DNA of 64,000 nucleotides from an uncultured Pseudomonadota bacterium (GTDB taxonomy: Bacteria > Pseudomonadota > Alphaproteobacteria > Rs-D84): assembly GCA_902793435.1 (NCBI GenBank), contig CADBDF010000004.1:1-64000 (forward strand), given 5' to 3'. A program made the translations under genes and the position numbers. Each line of letters opens with the position of its first letter. The first letter of the stretch is position 1. The notes under the pieces are model-generated. The model saw nothing but the letters and a program-made list of their open reading frames with translations, was not told where the DNA came from and ran no database searches. Below are positions 9,397 through 18,916 of this stretch, piece by piece.

Positions 9397-10920
9397 ATGT
9401 ATACAATAAAAGGCAAAACAGGTGATTGGGAAGTAGTTGTTGGTTTGGAAACTCATATAGAGGTTTTATCCAACAGTAAAATTTTCAGTGGTGCGTCCGC
9501 AAATTACAATCCAACAATCGCCCCCAACACCCAGGTATCATTTGTTGATGCGGCTATGCCAGGCATGTTGCCGGTATTAAATGAATACTGCGTTGATCAG
9601 GCCATTAAATTTGGTTTGGGTATCAATGCAGAAATTTCACGCATCAGCCGTTTTGCCCGCAAACAATATTTTTACCCTGACCTGCCCCAAGGATATCAAA
9701 TTTCGCAACCGGCGGACGAACCACCCGTTGTCGGTCGCGGCTGGGTTGAAATCATGGGTGATGACGGTAATCCCAAAAAGATTTTAATCGAACGCGCACA
9801 TTTGGAACAGGACGCGGCAAAAAACAAACATGATATGCACCCAACAAAATCATTTGTTGATTTGAATCGTTCTGGGGTCACACTGTTGGAAATCGTGACA
9901 TTTTTAGATGTAAAAAATCCAGAAAACAATTCATATATTTCGTCCCCTGACGAAGCCGAACAATATTTGCGCAAAATTCGTGAAATTGCGCGCGCCCTGG
10001 GCGTATCCAAGGCAAATATGGAAGAAGGTTCCATGCGTGCCGACGTCAATGTTTCTGTCCGCCGCGTTGGCGATAAAAAATTCGGCACACGCACAGAGAC
10101 CAAAAACATGGTGTCTTTTAAATTCATCAAAAACGCCATTGAATACGAGGCAAACCGCCAAGTAGAACTGTTGGAATCCGGCGGCACCGTCACCCAAGAC
10201 ACTATGCGTTATAACCAAGCCGACGGGACCACATCTGTCCTGCGCAGCAAAGAAGACGCGTTGGATTATCGTTATTTCCCAGACCCAGATTTATTGCCAT
10301 TGGTTATAACCGACGAACGCATTGAACGTATCCGTAAAACAATGCCAGAATTGCCAGAGGCAACACGCGCACGCTATATCAACACATACGGATTAAACGA
10401 ATATGATGCGGCACGTTTAACCGAAACAACCGATATTTCACATTGGTTTGATACAGCGGTTGGCAACAAAGCCGAACGTGCCAAACCAATTGCAAACTGG
10501 ATGATTAGTGAATTATTTGCACACCCTGAAAACTATGATATTACAAATACGGTGCGCGAACGTGATGCGGACGAACCACGCATTATCACACCTGAAAATA
10601 TTGCCGAATTGGTTGATATGATTGGGGCATCCGAAATCAACGGCAAACAGGCCAAAGAAATATTTATCAAAATGTTGGACGGCGAAACCGGCACACCACA
10701 TGAAATTGCCGACAAATTTGGTATGAAACAAATGACCGATACTGGTGCCATTGAAAAAATCATTGATGATGTTTTATCACAAAATGCATCTCAGGTTGAA
10801 CAATATAAATCTGGCAAGGTTGGATTGTTTGGATTCTTTGTTGGTGCCGTCATGCGTGCAACCGGTGGCAAGGCAAACCCAACTGTTGTAAATGAAATTT
10901 TGAAAAAGAAGTTAGGATAA
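9397..10920 (+). CDS. gatB: Asp/Glu-tRNA amidotransferase subunit B
   Basis: tRNA-binding and kinase-like subunit of GatCAB. The N-terminal VVGLETHIEV and RKQYFYPDLPQGYQISQ motifs, the SMRADVNVSVR stretch and the C-terminal YqeY-like tail (GFFVGAVMRATGGKANP) are all present. Length 507 is slightly longer than usual. GGGC precedes the ATG. Because tRNA-Phe separates it from gatA, it probably has its own promoter in the AT-rich bases 9330-9390. Confidence 0.96.
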   Translation: MYTIKGKTGDWEVVVGLETHIEVLSNSKIFSGASANYNPTIAPNTQVSFVDAAMPGMLPVLNEYCVDQAIKFGLGINAEISRISRFARKQYFYPDLPQGYQISQPADEPPVVGRGWVEIMGDDGNPKKILIERAHLEQDAAKNKHDMHPTKSFVDLNRSGVTLLEIVTFLDVKNPENNSYISSPDEAEQYLRKIREIARALGVSKANMEEGSMRADVNVSVRRVGDKKFGTRTETKNMVSFKFIKNAIEYEANRQVELLESGGTVTQDTMRYNQADGTTSVLRSKEDALDYRYFPDPDLLPLVITDERIERIRKTMPELPEATRARYINTYGLNEYDAARLTETTDISHWFDTAVGNKAERAKPIANWMISELFAHPENYDITNTVRERDADEPRIITPENIAELVDMIGASEINGKQAKEIFIKMLDGETGTPHEIADKFGMKQMTDTGAIEKIIDDVLSQNASQVEQYKSGKVGLFGFFVGAVMRATGGKANPTVVNEILKKKLG

Positions 10921-10924
10921 ATTC

Positions 10925-11368
10925 ATGTCTGATATTATCGTATTTATTTCACCAAAATTTACTGATGCCGACAAAGAAAAAATCGCAGAATCCATGCGTA
11001 TACATGAAATAGAAACAACAACCGACCCAAATGTCGCAACGGCTATTTTGGAACCCAGTTTAAAAAAAACAACGCCAAAAACTATTGGCATGGTTTTGGA
11101 AAATGCACCCCAAAATTTAACTTTGGCGGATATCGCACAAATAGTAATAGACCAAACACGTGGCGAAATTTTTGAAATAAAACAACATATGGAACATATG
11201 GAATATATAAAAAATGTGGTAATCCCAGAAGTTTCAGCAGCACAAACAGCATTACCCAAAAAATCGTACCATAAAAAAACACATACGTACGACGCATCAA
11301 AAAAACAGTTTAATTACATAAACAAAATACGCAATAAAACCGTATTTAATCGAACAAAGCACAAATAA
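10925..11368 (+). CDS. Hypothetical 147-residue protein between gatB and miaB
   Basis: Not recognised. Residues 1-95 look like a small alpha/beta domain (DIIVFISPKFTDAD, then TIGMVLENAPQNLTLADI). The last 40 residues are a very basic, Lys/Asn-rich tail that could bind nucleic acid. It starts 4 bases after gatB and ends 2 bases before miaB, so it is in an operon with both. Confidence 0.65.
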   Translation: MSDIIVFISPKFTDADKEKIAESMRIHEIETTTDPNVATAILEPSLKKTTPKTIGMVLENAPQNLTLADIAQIVIDQTRGEIFEIKQHMEHMEYIKNVVIPEVSAAQTALPKKSYHKKTHTYDASKKQFNYINKIRNKTVFNRTKHK

Positions 11369-11370
11369 AA

Positions 11371-12666
11371 ATGAAAAAATTCTATATAAAAACTTTTGGT
11401 TGCCAAATGAATGTCTATGATGGATTGCGTATCGCCGCAATGTTGGAACATCATGGACTCGAAAGCACAGACAATGTCGCCGATGCTGACATAATTTTAT
11501 TAAACACATGCGCGGTTCGCGCCAAGGCAACCGACAAAGTTTATTCTGCATTGGGACGCATACGACGCGCAAAAAAACCAGATGCAATATATGGAATTGT
11601 TGGTTGCGTTGCTCGTGAATCTGGTGCCGACGCATTTCGTAAAATCCGCGATTTGAATTTTGTTTTGGGACCACAAAGTTATCATAAATTACCTGAAATA
11701 ATTAAAAATCCAGATAGCAAATTACTGGACATTGATTTGGGCGGTTTGGAAAAATTTGATGAATTACCACCAATAACTAAATCACCTTATGTCGCATATA
11801 TTCCTGTCCAGGAAGGTTGCAATCATTGTTGTACATATTGCATTGTGCCTTTCACACGCGGTCGCGAAATATCCAGACCATATAACGATATTTTGGCGGA
11901 AACAATGCATGCAGCGTCCGTTGGTGCAATTGAAATTTGCTTTATTGGTCAAAATGTAAATGGATATAAATTCACCGATAATGATGGGAAAACATATCGT
12001 TTATCTGATTTAATAAAACAAACATCAAAAATCGATTCTGTTAAAAGAATTCGTTTTACGTCCAGTTATCCAACCGAAATGACAGACGATTTAATTGAAT
12101 TATTCAAAACCGAATCGAAATTATTACCATTTTTGAACATGCCTATTCAAAGTGGTTCAAACGATATTTTGAAAAAAATGAATCGTCAATATAATCTGGA
12201 CGAATATATAAACATAATAAATAAATTCAAAATCGCACGTCCAGACATACAAATTTCCAGTGATTTTATCGTTGGTTTTCCTGGTGAAACAAATGCAGAT
12301 TTCGAACAAACTGTCGATATCGCAAAACGTATCAAATACATAAATTCTTATTCATTTAAATACTCACCCCGCCCTCATACTGCGGCGGCAATAATGCAAA
12401 ATCAAATTCCAGAAAACATTAAAAGCGAACGTTTAATAAAACTGGACGCGGTATTGAACGATATTCAACGCGAGTTTAATTTATCATGCCAAGATAAAGT
12501 GTTTGATTGCTTATACGAAGGCGCTGATAAAACTGGCACAAAACAAATTTATCGCACCCCATATATGCAGCCATGTATTGTTGAAACGGATAATCCAACC
12601 CCAATGGCACGCATAAAAATCACATCTGGAAACAAATCATGCCTGCATGGAAAAATTGTTGATTAA
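11371..12666 (+). CDS. miaB: tRNA-2-methylthio-N6-dimethylallyladenosine synthase MiaB
   Basis: Radical SAM methylthiotransferase acting on A37 of tRNAs reading U-starting codons. The N-terminal UPF0004 domain has its three cluster cysteines (FGCQMN, NTCAVR, GCVAR). The radical SAM site is EGCNHCCTYC, a CxxxCxxC about residue 148. A short TRAM domain closes the protein. Length 431 is normal. It is the last gene of the gat run and overlaps the convergent barrel gene by 4 bases. Confidence 0.95.
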   Translation: MKKFYIKTFGCQMNVYDGLRIAAMLEHHGLESTDNVADADIILLNTCAVRAKATDKVYSALGRIRRAKKPDAIYGIVGCVARESGADAFRKIRDLNFVLGPQSYHKLPEIIKNPDSKLLDIDLGGLEKFDELPPITKSPYVAYIPVQEGCNHCCTYCIVPFTRGREISRPYNDILAETMHAASVGAIEICFIGQNVNGYKFTDNDGKTYRLSDLIKQTSKIDSVKRIRFTSSYPTEMTDDLIELFKTESKLLPFLNMPIQSGSNDILKKMNRQYNLDEYINIINKFKIARPDIQISSDFIVGFPGETNADFEQTVDIAKRIKYINSYSFKYSPRPHTAAAIMQNQIPENIKSERLIKLDAVLNDIQREFNLSCQDKVFDCLYEGADKTGTKQIYRTPYMQPCIVETDNPTPMARIKITSGNKSCLHGKIVD

Positions 12667-13925
12667 AAAGCAAGTTTAACATTTGCAGAAAATTTACCAG
12701 CCCAACCAAATTCTGTGTCAATCACACCGATTGATATGCCACCACCAATTTTATCCGTAACCGTCCATATTGCTAAATCAATAGCGGCATCTAAATACCC
12801 TGCTGAATTTATACCGCCACGTAAATTATATGAATATGATACACCGTCCATAAAATATTTAAATCCAACATCCGTTCCTGTATGCAACAAATACATATTA
12901 TCATGCGCATTTGAAATTTTTACATCATTTGCACCAATTCCAACAAACGGTGATAAAAACAAACCTGATTCAAAATTCAATTTTGCACCGATATCTGTGC
13001 CAAAATAATACCCGAACACATTTGAATTATCGTTTGATGATGTTTTTATTTTTGCAAAACTTAAACCACCAACACCGCGCACAAACATAACATCATTTAA
13101 TTCATATAACACACGCAGATTTCCACCATATATCGCATAATCAAAATCATCAACCCCATACTTGAATTCTGCCCCAGATAAATATGCCGTTGCCCCAACA
13201 AACAACCGACCGGCAACTTTGGCTCCAGAATTCAAATGCAAACCAACACCGTTAAAGTCTGATGCATTATAATAATCAGGTGCCACAGATAAAAAATAAT
13301 CATCAACAAAATCAAACTTTGCAAATAACTCGTGTTGATTTATCGCCGATACAGGTCGCAATAATACCGATGGTGTATATTGCAACATTGAATCAATACC
13401 TGTCAAACCCGCAGACACCTGATGTGATGCCAAATATGCTGCCGAATAGCTACGATTTATACACATACCCGAACTACCGTCACATGCACCCCACTCATAC
13501 ACAAAATCGTTTGATGGATTTTCTTCTTCTATATCAGGCGCCCTATTCCAACTTAAATTATGAAAAACAACCAAATCATTTTGTTTGCCATTTATCCCGT
13601 TCAAGAAAGGTTCTTGGAATCGAAACACAACATTATCATTTTGAATTGATAAATTTGTATTAAAATCATTATCTGTTAAAAACGACCCATCAACCAACAA
13701 TGCAATTCTTTGCGAACCGCCATCTATTTTCAAAACAGTCGCACCAATGTTATCCAGAGCACTCAATGAATATCCACTACCACCTATGATAACAACCTCT
13801 TCATTTACTGGCCAAGACAACGAATCTAAATCTGCTGGACTTTCAATTGGCGGAACGACACCAAACACAGCACGTGTGATAAATAATTCAACCGCCATAC
13901 AAGATGCCAACATTACATATCTCAT
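12663..13925 (-). CDS. Secreted protein with C-terminal outer-membrane beta-barrel
   Basis: Not assigned to a named family. A signal-like hydrophobic stretch comes first. About residues 30-130 form a small beta-rich domain, and the last 230 residues have alternating aromatic and polar strands ending in Phe (ANVKLAF), as in outer-membrane barrels or autotransporter translocators. Starts are weak: a TTG lies 8 codons upstream, the ATG at 13925 has no good ribosome site, and another ATG lies at 13913. It is convergent with miaB. Confidence 0.6.
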   Translation of the reverse strand: MRYVMLASCMAVELFITRAVFGVVPPIESPADLDSLSWPVNEEVVIIGGSGYSLSALDNIGATVLKIDGGSQRIALLVDGSFLTDNDFNTNLSIQNDNVVFRFQEPFLNGINGKQNDLVVFHNLSWNRAPDIEEENPSNDFVYEWGACDGSSGMCINRSYSAAYLASHQVSAGLTGIDSMLQYTPSVLLRPVSAINQHELFAKFDFVDDYFLSVAPDYYNASDFNGVGLHLNSGAKVAGRLFVGATAYLSGAEFKYGVDDFDYAIYGGNLRVLYELNDVMFVRGVGGLSFAKIKTSSNDNSNVFGYYFGTDIGAKLNFESGLFLSPFVGIGANDVKISNAHDNMYLLHTGTDVGFKYFMDGVSYSYNLRGGINSAGYLDAAIDLAIWTVTDKIGGGISIGVIDTEFGWAGKFSANVKLAF

Positions 13926-14079
13926 AAAATAAAGTCTAATAAAACACAATCACAAAACAAAGGAAAAAATTCTTAAAACCCATTGGGCATCTAAACCTAT
14001 ATAAAACACGACATTTCTTTGATACGATTAAAGTATCGACACAGAAAGAAACAAACAAAAAACTCAAAAAGGAGAAAAC

Positions 14080-14682
14080 ATGAAAAAACTTGCTATTTCT
14101 ACACTTGCTGTATTAATCGCATGCCCTGCATTTGCGGGCCAACATTGCAACGACAGTTTTTGGAGTGATTTAGACCCATATATTGCGTTGCGTGGCGGTA
14201 TTGGATATACCAATACAAACTATAATTTTGATGGACAAAAAGAATCTATCGCCGATATGGTTTTGGACGGACGTGTTGCTTTGGGTATTCAAATGCACAA
14301 ATTATACCGGACAGAACTTGAATGGGCAATCTATGGCGATGCCAAAGACAACGCAGACTTTGGTGCCGCAACAAATGTGGAAGTAAAAACAAAATTACAA
14401 ACATTGTTGATGAACGCATACATGGATTTGGGTTCTTATAACATTGTTCGCCCATACATTGGTTTGGGTGCCGGTGTTGGATTTACAGAAATCGGTCGTT
14501 CCGGTGCAACAATCGAACAACACACCGATGACAAAGGTGGTTTTGCCGCTGGTGCAATATTGGGTATGACTTTTGACATGGACCAATTTGCAATTGATGT
14601 TGCAACCAGATACACATATGTTGATGTCCAGGCTGGATTGCATAACTTTGGTGCCGATGTTGGTGTCAGATTTATGTTTTAA
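14080..14682 (+). CDS. Small outer-membrane beta-barrel protein
   Basis: 200 residues: a signal peptide cleaved after FAG or nearby (about residue 20), then an eight-strand-type barrel of the Omp25/OmpX-like outer membrane beta-barrel family. Visible signs are YIALRGGIGY, VRPYIGLGAGVG, and a C-terminal VGVRFMF ending in Phe, the BAM recognition signal. AGGAG stands 7 bases before the ATG. The leader has a short inverted repeat, GATAC-gattaaa-GTATC (near 14018-14034), which could be a regulatory site. It ends in its own terminator. Confidence 0.75.
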   Translation: MKKLAISTLAVLIACPAFAGQHCNDSFWSDLDPYIALRGGIGYTNTNYNFDGQKESIADMVLDGRVALGIQMHKLYRTELEWAIYGDAKDNADFGAATNVEVKTKLQTLLMNAYMDLGSYNIVRPYIGLGAGVGFTEIGRSGATIEQHTDDKGGFAAGAILGMTFDMDQFAIDVATRYTYVDVQAGLHNFGADVGVRFMF

Positions 14683-14710
14683 AAAAAACATCATAAAACA
14701 AAAATATTTT

Positions 14711-14740
14711 CCCATACAGATTTGTATGGGTTTTTATTTT
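14711..14740 (+). terminator. Terminator of the small barrel gene
   Basis: CCCATACA (14711-14718) pairs with TGTATGGG (14723-14730), followed by TTTTTATTTT. Confidence 0.85.
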
Positions 14741-14749
14741 ATACAAAAC

Positions 14750-14780
14750 ACAAAATAAAAAAACCGACCAAATTGGTCGG
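14750..14780 (-). terminator. Terminator of the Dps-like gene
   Basis: CCGACCA (14764-14770) pairs with TGGTCGG (14774-14780) around a 3-base loop. Read on the minus strand it is followed by a T run. Confidence 0.85.
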
Positions 14781-14803
14781 CATAACATTTAATCAATATA
14801 TTT

Positions 14804-15157
14804 TTATAATCTGGCCAATGCCAATTTATTCAACAGCCCAGATTCTATATCGGTCAATAAAGATACCATACCTTGATTAACTTCTTCGTTGGCAACCGCG
14901 CGTTCAATATATTCAATCAACTGAACACATTTTTTTACAATATCCAATTCAACAAATTTTGGATTTAAAATTCCAGCTTTGAAAATACTTTTATCTTCGG
15001 TTGCCATAAAATAACGTTCTGCAATTTTATCAACCCAATCATCAATATCTTCACTCAATCTGTCGAACAACAAATGACGCGAATAATCATCTGTGGTCCA
15101 ATGATTTATTTTACAAGAATATTTTAATGCAATTAAATGCTGAATCAATTCATACAT
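14804..15157 (-). CDS. Dps/ferritin-like small protein (DUF5856-like)
   Basis: 117 residues, all-helical. The segment NHWTTDDYSRHLLFDRLSED (about 18-37), then DDWVDKIAERYF, closely resembles the first ferroxidase half of Dps proteins (H-W then H, then D/E on helix B). The length fits the DUF5856-type ferritin-like family rather than full Dps. It may bind iron or act as a stress protein; this is family-based inference. AGGAGG stands 5 bases before the ATG, so it is strongly translated. Single-gene unit. Confidence 0.6.
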   Translation of the reverse strand: MYELIQHLIALKYSCKINHWTTDDYSRHLLFDRLSEDIDDWVDKIAERYFMATEDKSIFKAGILNPKFVELDIVKKCVQLIEYIERAVANEEVNQGMVSLLTDIESGLLNKLALARL

Positions 15158-15240
15158 ATTTTCCTCCTTTGTGTTTTACACATAAAAAAATTAAACCTTT
15201 TATATATAAAACAAAACAGGACATTATTCAAAAAACATCG

Positions 15241-15250
15241 CTATACGCAT
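15241..15250 (+). repeat. CTATACGCAT motif, copy 3
   Basis: In the 190-base gap between the Dps-like gene and a lipoprotein gene. The copy extends to CTATACGCATT, and TTCTGGGA follows, shared with copy 5 at 46079. Apart from this motif the gap holds only AT-rich leader sequence. Confidence 0.6.
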
Positions 15251-15348
15251 TGTTTCTGGGACTTTCTAGGCAATCATACCTAACGCAAATTAAATTTTTT
15301 ATTATAAAATAGTTTTGTATTTCATATAAAAAACCAAAGGAGAAAAAT

Positions 15349-15891
15349 ATGAAAAAAATACTTAAACTATTATCTGCATTGGCTGTGATAGTGACTGTTG
15401 CAGGCTGCACAAATACAAATGAATACAACCATAAAAAACATTATTATAACGACGAACAGATTTGCACAAAATGTGGCAAGAAAAATTGCGAACACAAAAA
15501 ACATTATTACAACGACAAACATAAAAACAAATTATATTCAAAAATGTACACTCGCAACAATCATGGCGAAGCCAGTGAAATCGGTTATGTTAAATTCTAT
15601 GACATCGACAGCGGTGTAAAAATGGTCGTAAATGTTGATAAATTGCGCGATGATATCGATTACACAACAAAAATATATCAATGCAAAGATGCGAAATGCA
15701 CCAACCCAGACACATGTTGCAAAGAAACAACAATGTCTTTGGAAATGCCTTTGACACGTAAAAACAAAAAATCCCCAATGCTGCAAGAAACATTTATCAT
15801 CAAAAACATAAACACCAATCATTTACAAGGCGCAACAATATTCTTTGAACGCGACAAAGGATATCGTGCCGCATGGGGATTTTTGGATTAA
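15349..15891 (+). CDS. Cysteine-rich small lipoprotein with internal repeat
   Basis: 180 residues with a lipoprotein signal (lipobox VAGC about residues 17-20). The next 50 residues contain the word HKKHYYND twice, around the knuckle CTKCGKKNC, which could bind a metal. A second cysteine group, CKDAKCTNPDTCC, lies about residue 122. The C-terminal half looks beta-rich. No family recognised. AAAGGAG precedes the ATG. It is convergent with the P-type ATPase gene and shares a terminator with it. Confidence 0.7.
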   Translation: MKKILKLLSALAVIVTVAGCTNTNEYNHKKHYYNDEQICTKCGKKNCEHKKHYYNDKHKNKLYSKMYTRNNHGEASEIGYVKFYDIDSGVKMVVNVDKLRDDIDYTTKIYQCKDAKCTNPDTCCKETTMSLEMPLTRKNKKSPMLQETFIIKNINTNHLQGATIFFERDKGYRAAWGFLD

Positions 15892-15901
15892 AAATAACCA
15901 C

Positions 15902-15933
15902 AAAAAACAGTCGCAAATGCGACTGTTTTTTTT
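15902..15933. terminator. Bidirectional terminator, lipoprotein / P-type ATPase
   Basis: AACAGTCGC (15906-15914) pairs with GCGACTGTT (15919-15927), with a T run to the right and an A run to the left. Confidence 0.85.
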
Positions 15934-18562
15934 ATTTGATAAACATCTTGCGAATCAAATCCAACGGTATAACCAAACAAGCCAATTCAAATATCAATCG
16001 CCATTGTGCATATGTCAAAGGCACAACACTAAACACACCACCACCATATTCAACAATTGCAACCGTCCCCAAAACAATTATTGCACCAATAAATAAAAAC
16101 ATTGGATTTTTATGTAAATCACGCAACAAGTGCATATCATCAACACGCACATTAAACCCATTAAATGCCGCCATCAACATAATCAACGCAAATCGCGCAG
16201 TTAAATTTACCAATTCATTATCCCCAAATACATTTGCCACAGACGGTACAAACAGCAACGCAAAAATAATTCCAAATTCAATACAACTGGCAAAAATTCG
16301 CAATGATGTTTTCCATGAAAACAATGACGCGCCTTTTTTTGATGGCGGCACCATCATATATTCTGGTTTAGCGGGTTCAGCACCAAATGCCAAAGAATTC
16401 AAACTGTCCATAACAATATTTATCACCAAAATTTGAACTGCGACAAATGCTGGGAAACCAAGAACAATTGGATAAAACAAACTCAAAATCACCAACATTA
16501 AATTTATCGGCATTTGAAACAGTAAAAATTTAGTCACATTATTCAAGAAAGTTCGACCAAACAACACCGCGTCTGTAATAGATACAAAATTATCATCTGT
16601 AATTATGATATCGCCCGCCTCTTTACAAACATCTGTCCCTGAGCCCATTGCAAAGCCGACATCTGCACGTTTTAATGCGGGTGCATCATTTGTTCCATCG
16701 CCACACATACCGATACACAAATTCATTTCTTGGGCAATTTTAACCAATCTCAATTTTGTTCGTGGCACAGCGCGTGCAACAACTTTGATTTTATACAGAT
16801 TCTTTTTTATTTCCGCATCTGTCATCAAATCTAATTCATGTGCAGTTAAAACCATATCATCAGGATTGACGACAATCCCTGTATCCACACCAATCGCACG
16901 CGCCGTATCCAAAATATCACCTGTCATCATAATAACATGAATTCCAGCCCTGTGCATACGCGCCACAGCACTGGGGACTTCGCGACGAACATCATCACGA
17001 ATACTGACCAAGGATATCAAAGTCAAATTATCCGGCAATTTTTTATTCAATGTTTTATTTGGACAATATGCCAATGCCAAAACACGTTTTGCCTGGCGTG
17101 CATTATCGCGTATAATTTCTATCATTTTATTTTTATTTATCTTGTGCGCAACACCATTAACATCGATATATTTTGTCACATGTTCTAAAATAATTTCTGG
17201 CGCCCCTGTGTATAAAGTAAATTGTTTTGAATCCACGCGTCGCATAATACGCACCGCCGAAAATTTATTAGCACTGTCGAACGGAATTTTATCCAAAGGT
17301 TTAATATCACGAAAAACCGCATGCACCAAATGTGATTTTGGATTTAACACCGACAACAAAGCACGTTGAGTGCTGGTTCCACCAGAAATTTTACCATTAT
17401 CATCATATGTTGCACCCGTATTAAATAAAATATCTGCGGCAATAAATCGTGCCACCGGCAAATCAGTATCAAAACCAACCTGACTGCCATCGCCCAGATA
17501 ATTAGTAATAGGAATTAAATTTCCATATGTCAAAGTTCCTGTTTTATCAGTGCATAAAATTTGAATATTCCCAGCTTCTGGAATTTTATGCGTATTTTTT
17601 GCCAACACATTATGCCGTATCATATTACGCGCATTTTGTGCGATAATCATAGTGATAATAAACGGCAATCCTTCGGGAACAGCCGCCACAACAATCGTTA
17701 ATGCAACAACCAATGCCATTAAAATTTGATGCAATACAACCAATAATCCCTGGGACAAAAACATATTTATACCGCCCACATGCACCACAGAATCAGCCAA
17801 CAACACAATTGCAACAATCCCGCCACCGATATAACCAAACCAACCTATTTTTTGTGCCAATTTATCTAATTTAATATCCAAATCTGTTTTTACTTCATCT
17901 ATATCACGCATAGCCAATAAAGTTTGTGCATTTTCCGTATTAACACCAACACGCGTGACCCGCATATAACATTCACCACTTTGCACAGTTGTACCACTGA
18001 ACAACAAATTTTGACTGACATAATCTTCGGCGGTAATTTGTGCCGCACCATTATAACGAAAATTTTTTATTGGCGATTTTGGACATTCTTCACTTTCACC
18101 ATTTAATACCGAATTATTCACATTTATTTCACCATCAATAATATAACCATCGGCCGGCACAGTTTCCCCAGATTGCAAAAACACAATATCACCAACGACA
18201 ATATCAACTGTATTTATTGTTTTCTTTCTGGAATCACGCAATACAATTGCGTGTCGCATTGCCGTTTTATTTTTTAAATCGATTGAATATTTTTGCGCCC
18301 GCAACTTTGTAATTGTACCAATAACCCCAACACAAACCAAAACCACCCCAACACCAATTGGTTCCACATAGCCACCAACACCAACCATTGCCAAGACCAA
18401 AAACAATCCCAGCATAAACAATAAAATCACATTGATTTTATCATCAAACATTTCCAACAAAAAATGCCATGCCGTCTTGGGTTTTACCCCAGGCACGACA
18501 TTTTCACCATATTTATTTCTGTTTTGCGCAACCTGTGCCGATGTCAAACCAACGATTTTCAT
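15932..18562 (-). CDS. Calcium-translocating P-type ATPase (PMCA-like)
   Basis: P-type IIB cation pump, probably Ca2+ export. The N-terminal FLLEMFDDKINVILL, the M4 ion site PEGLP, phosphorylation site DKTGT, MTGD and GDGTNDAP are all present, with about ten membrane helices. The chosen ATG at 18562 has GGGGGG 5 bases upstream; an ATG ten codons earlier lacks this. That gives 876 residues. Two usual motifs differ: TGES reads NGES, and KGAPE reads TGAPE, so a nucleotide-contacting Lys is missing. Single gene with terminators at both ends. Confidence 0.9.
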   Translation of the reverse strand: MKIVGLTSAQVAQNRNKYGENVVPGVKPKTAWHFLLEMFDDKINVILLFMLGLFLVLAMVGVGGYVEPIGVGVVLVCVGVIGTITKLRAQKYSIDLKNKTAMRHAIVLRDSRKKTINTVDIVVGDIVFLQSGETVPADGYIIDGEINVNNSVLNGESEECPKSPIKNFRYNGAAQITAEDYVSQNLLFSGTTVQSGECYMRVTRVGVNTENAQTLLAMRDIDEVKTDLDIKLDKLAQKIGWFGYIGGGIVAIVLLADSVVHVGGINMFLSQGLLVVLHQILMALVVALTIVVAAVPEGLPFIITMIIAQNARNMIRHNVLAKNTHKIPEAGNIQILCTDKTGTLTYGNLIPITNYLGDGSQVGFDTDLPVARFIAADILFNTGATYDDNGKISGGTSTQRALLSVLNPKSHLVHAVFRDIKPLDKIPFDSANKFSAVRIMRRVDSKQFTLYTGAPEIILEHVTKYIDVNGVAHKINKNKMIEIIRDNARQAKRVLALAYCPNKTLNKKLPDNLTLISLVSIRDDVRREVPSAVARMHRAGIHVIMMTGDILDTARAIGVDTGIVVNPDDMVLTAHELDLMTDAEIKKNLYKIKVVARAVPRTKLRLVKIAQEMNLCIGMCGDGTNDAPALKRADVGFAMGSGTDVCKEAGDIIITDDNFVSITDAVLFGRTFLNNVTKFLLFQMPINLMLVILSLFYPIVLGFPAFVAVQILVINIVMDSLNSLAFGAEPAKPEYMMVPPSKKGASLFSWKTSLRIFASCIEFGIIFALLFVPSVANVFGDNELVNLTARFALIMLMAAFNGFNVRVDDMHLLRDLHKNPMFLFIGAIIVLGTVAIVEYGGGVFSVVPLTYAQWRLIFELACLVIPLDLIRKMFIK

Positions 18563-18625
18563 ATATCCCCCCATGCAAAAATTAACAAACACATTTTATC
18601 ACAAAAGCAAGAGTCAATAAACACA

Positions 18626-18662
18626 AAAAAAGGCCGTGACAAATAACGCCACCGGCCTTTTT
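18626..18662. terminator. Terminator of the 45-codon gene
   Basis: Stem AAGGCCG with CGGCCTT around a 15-base loop, A/T runs on both sides. It lies between the start of the ATPase gene and the end of the small ORF at 18689. Confidence 0.8.
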
Positions 18663-18688
18663 ATCCTTAATAAAACTAACCTTGTTCT

Positions 18689-18826
18689 TTATAAACCGTT
18701 GTCAGAGCCTGTTAAATCGATTCCACGGTCTTTGAACATTTCAACCAAATTGATAGGCTCCAAATCTTGTTGTTTTACCATCATCGTAGCCTTTGCCAAA
18801 TTCAGTTTCTTTTTTACGTCTGTCAT
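18689..18826 (-). CDS. Hypothetical 45-residue protein with strong promoter
   Basis: Short ORF, not recognised. It has everything a real gene needs in 200 bases: a near-consensus promoter (18864-18892), an AAGAGG ribosome site 7 bases before the ATG, a continuous frame and a terminator. The peptide is MTDVKKKLNLAKA, then a helical middle (NLVEMFKDRG) and a short acidic end (TGSDNGL). The charged, helix-friendly composition suggests a small cytosolic regulator or the N-terminus-type peptide of a processed product; no function can be claimed. Confidence 0.6.
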   Translation of the reverse strand: MTDVKKKLNLAKATMMVKQQDLEPINLVEMFKDRGIDLTGSDNGL

Positions 18827-18863
18827 CTTTTTGCCTCTTAAAAAAATCTCTCTGGCAACCGTT

Positions 18864-18892
18864 AATTTACACTAATAAATTCTTTTTGTCAA
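18864..18892 (-). promoter_or_regulatory. Sigma70-type promoter of the 45-codon gene
   Basis: Perfect -35 TTGACA (18887-18892), a 17-base spacer and -10 TAAATT (18864-18869), read on the minus strand. Confidence 0.75.
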
Positions 18893-18916
18893 GTATTTAT
18901 TAGTTTTTTATTACGA

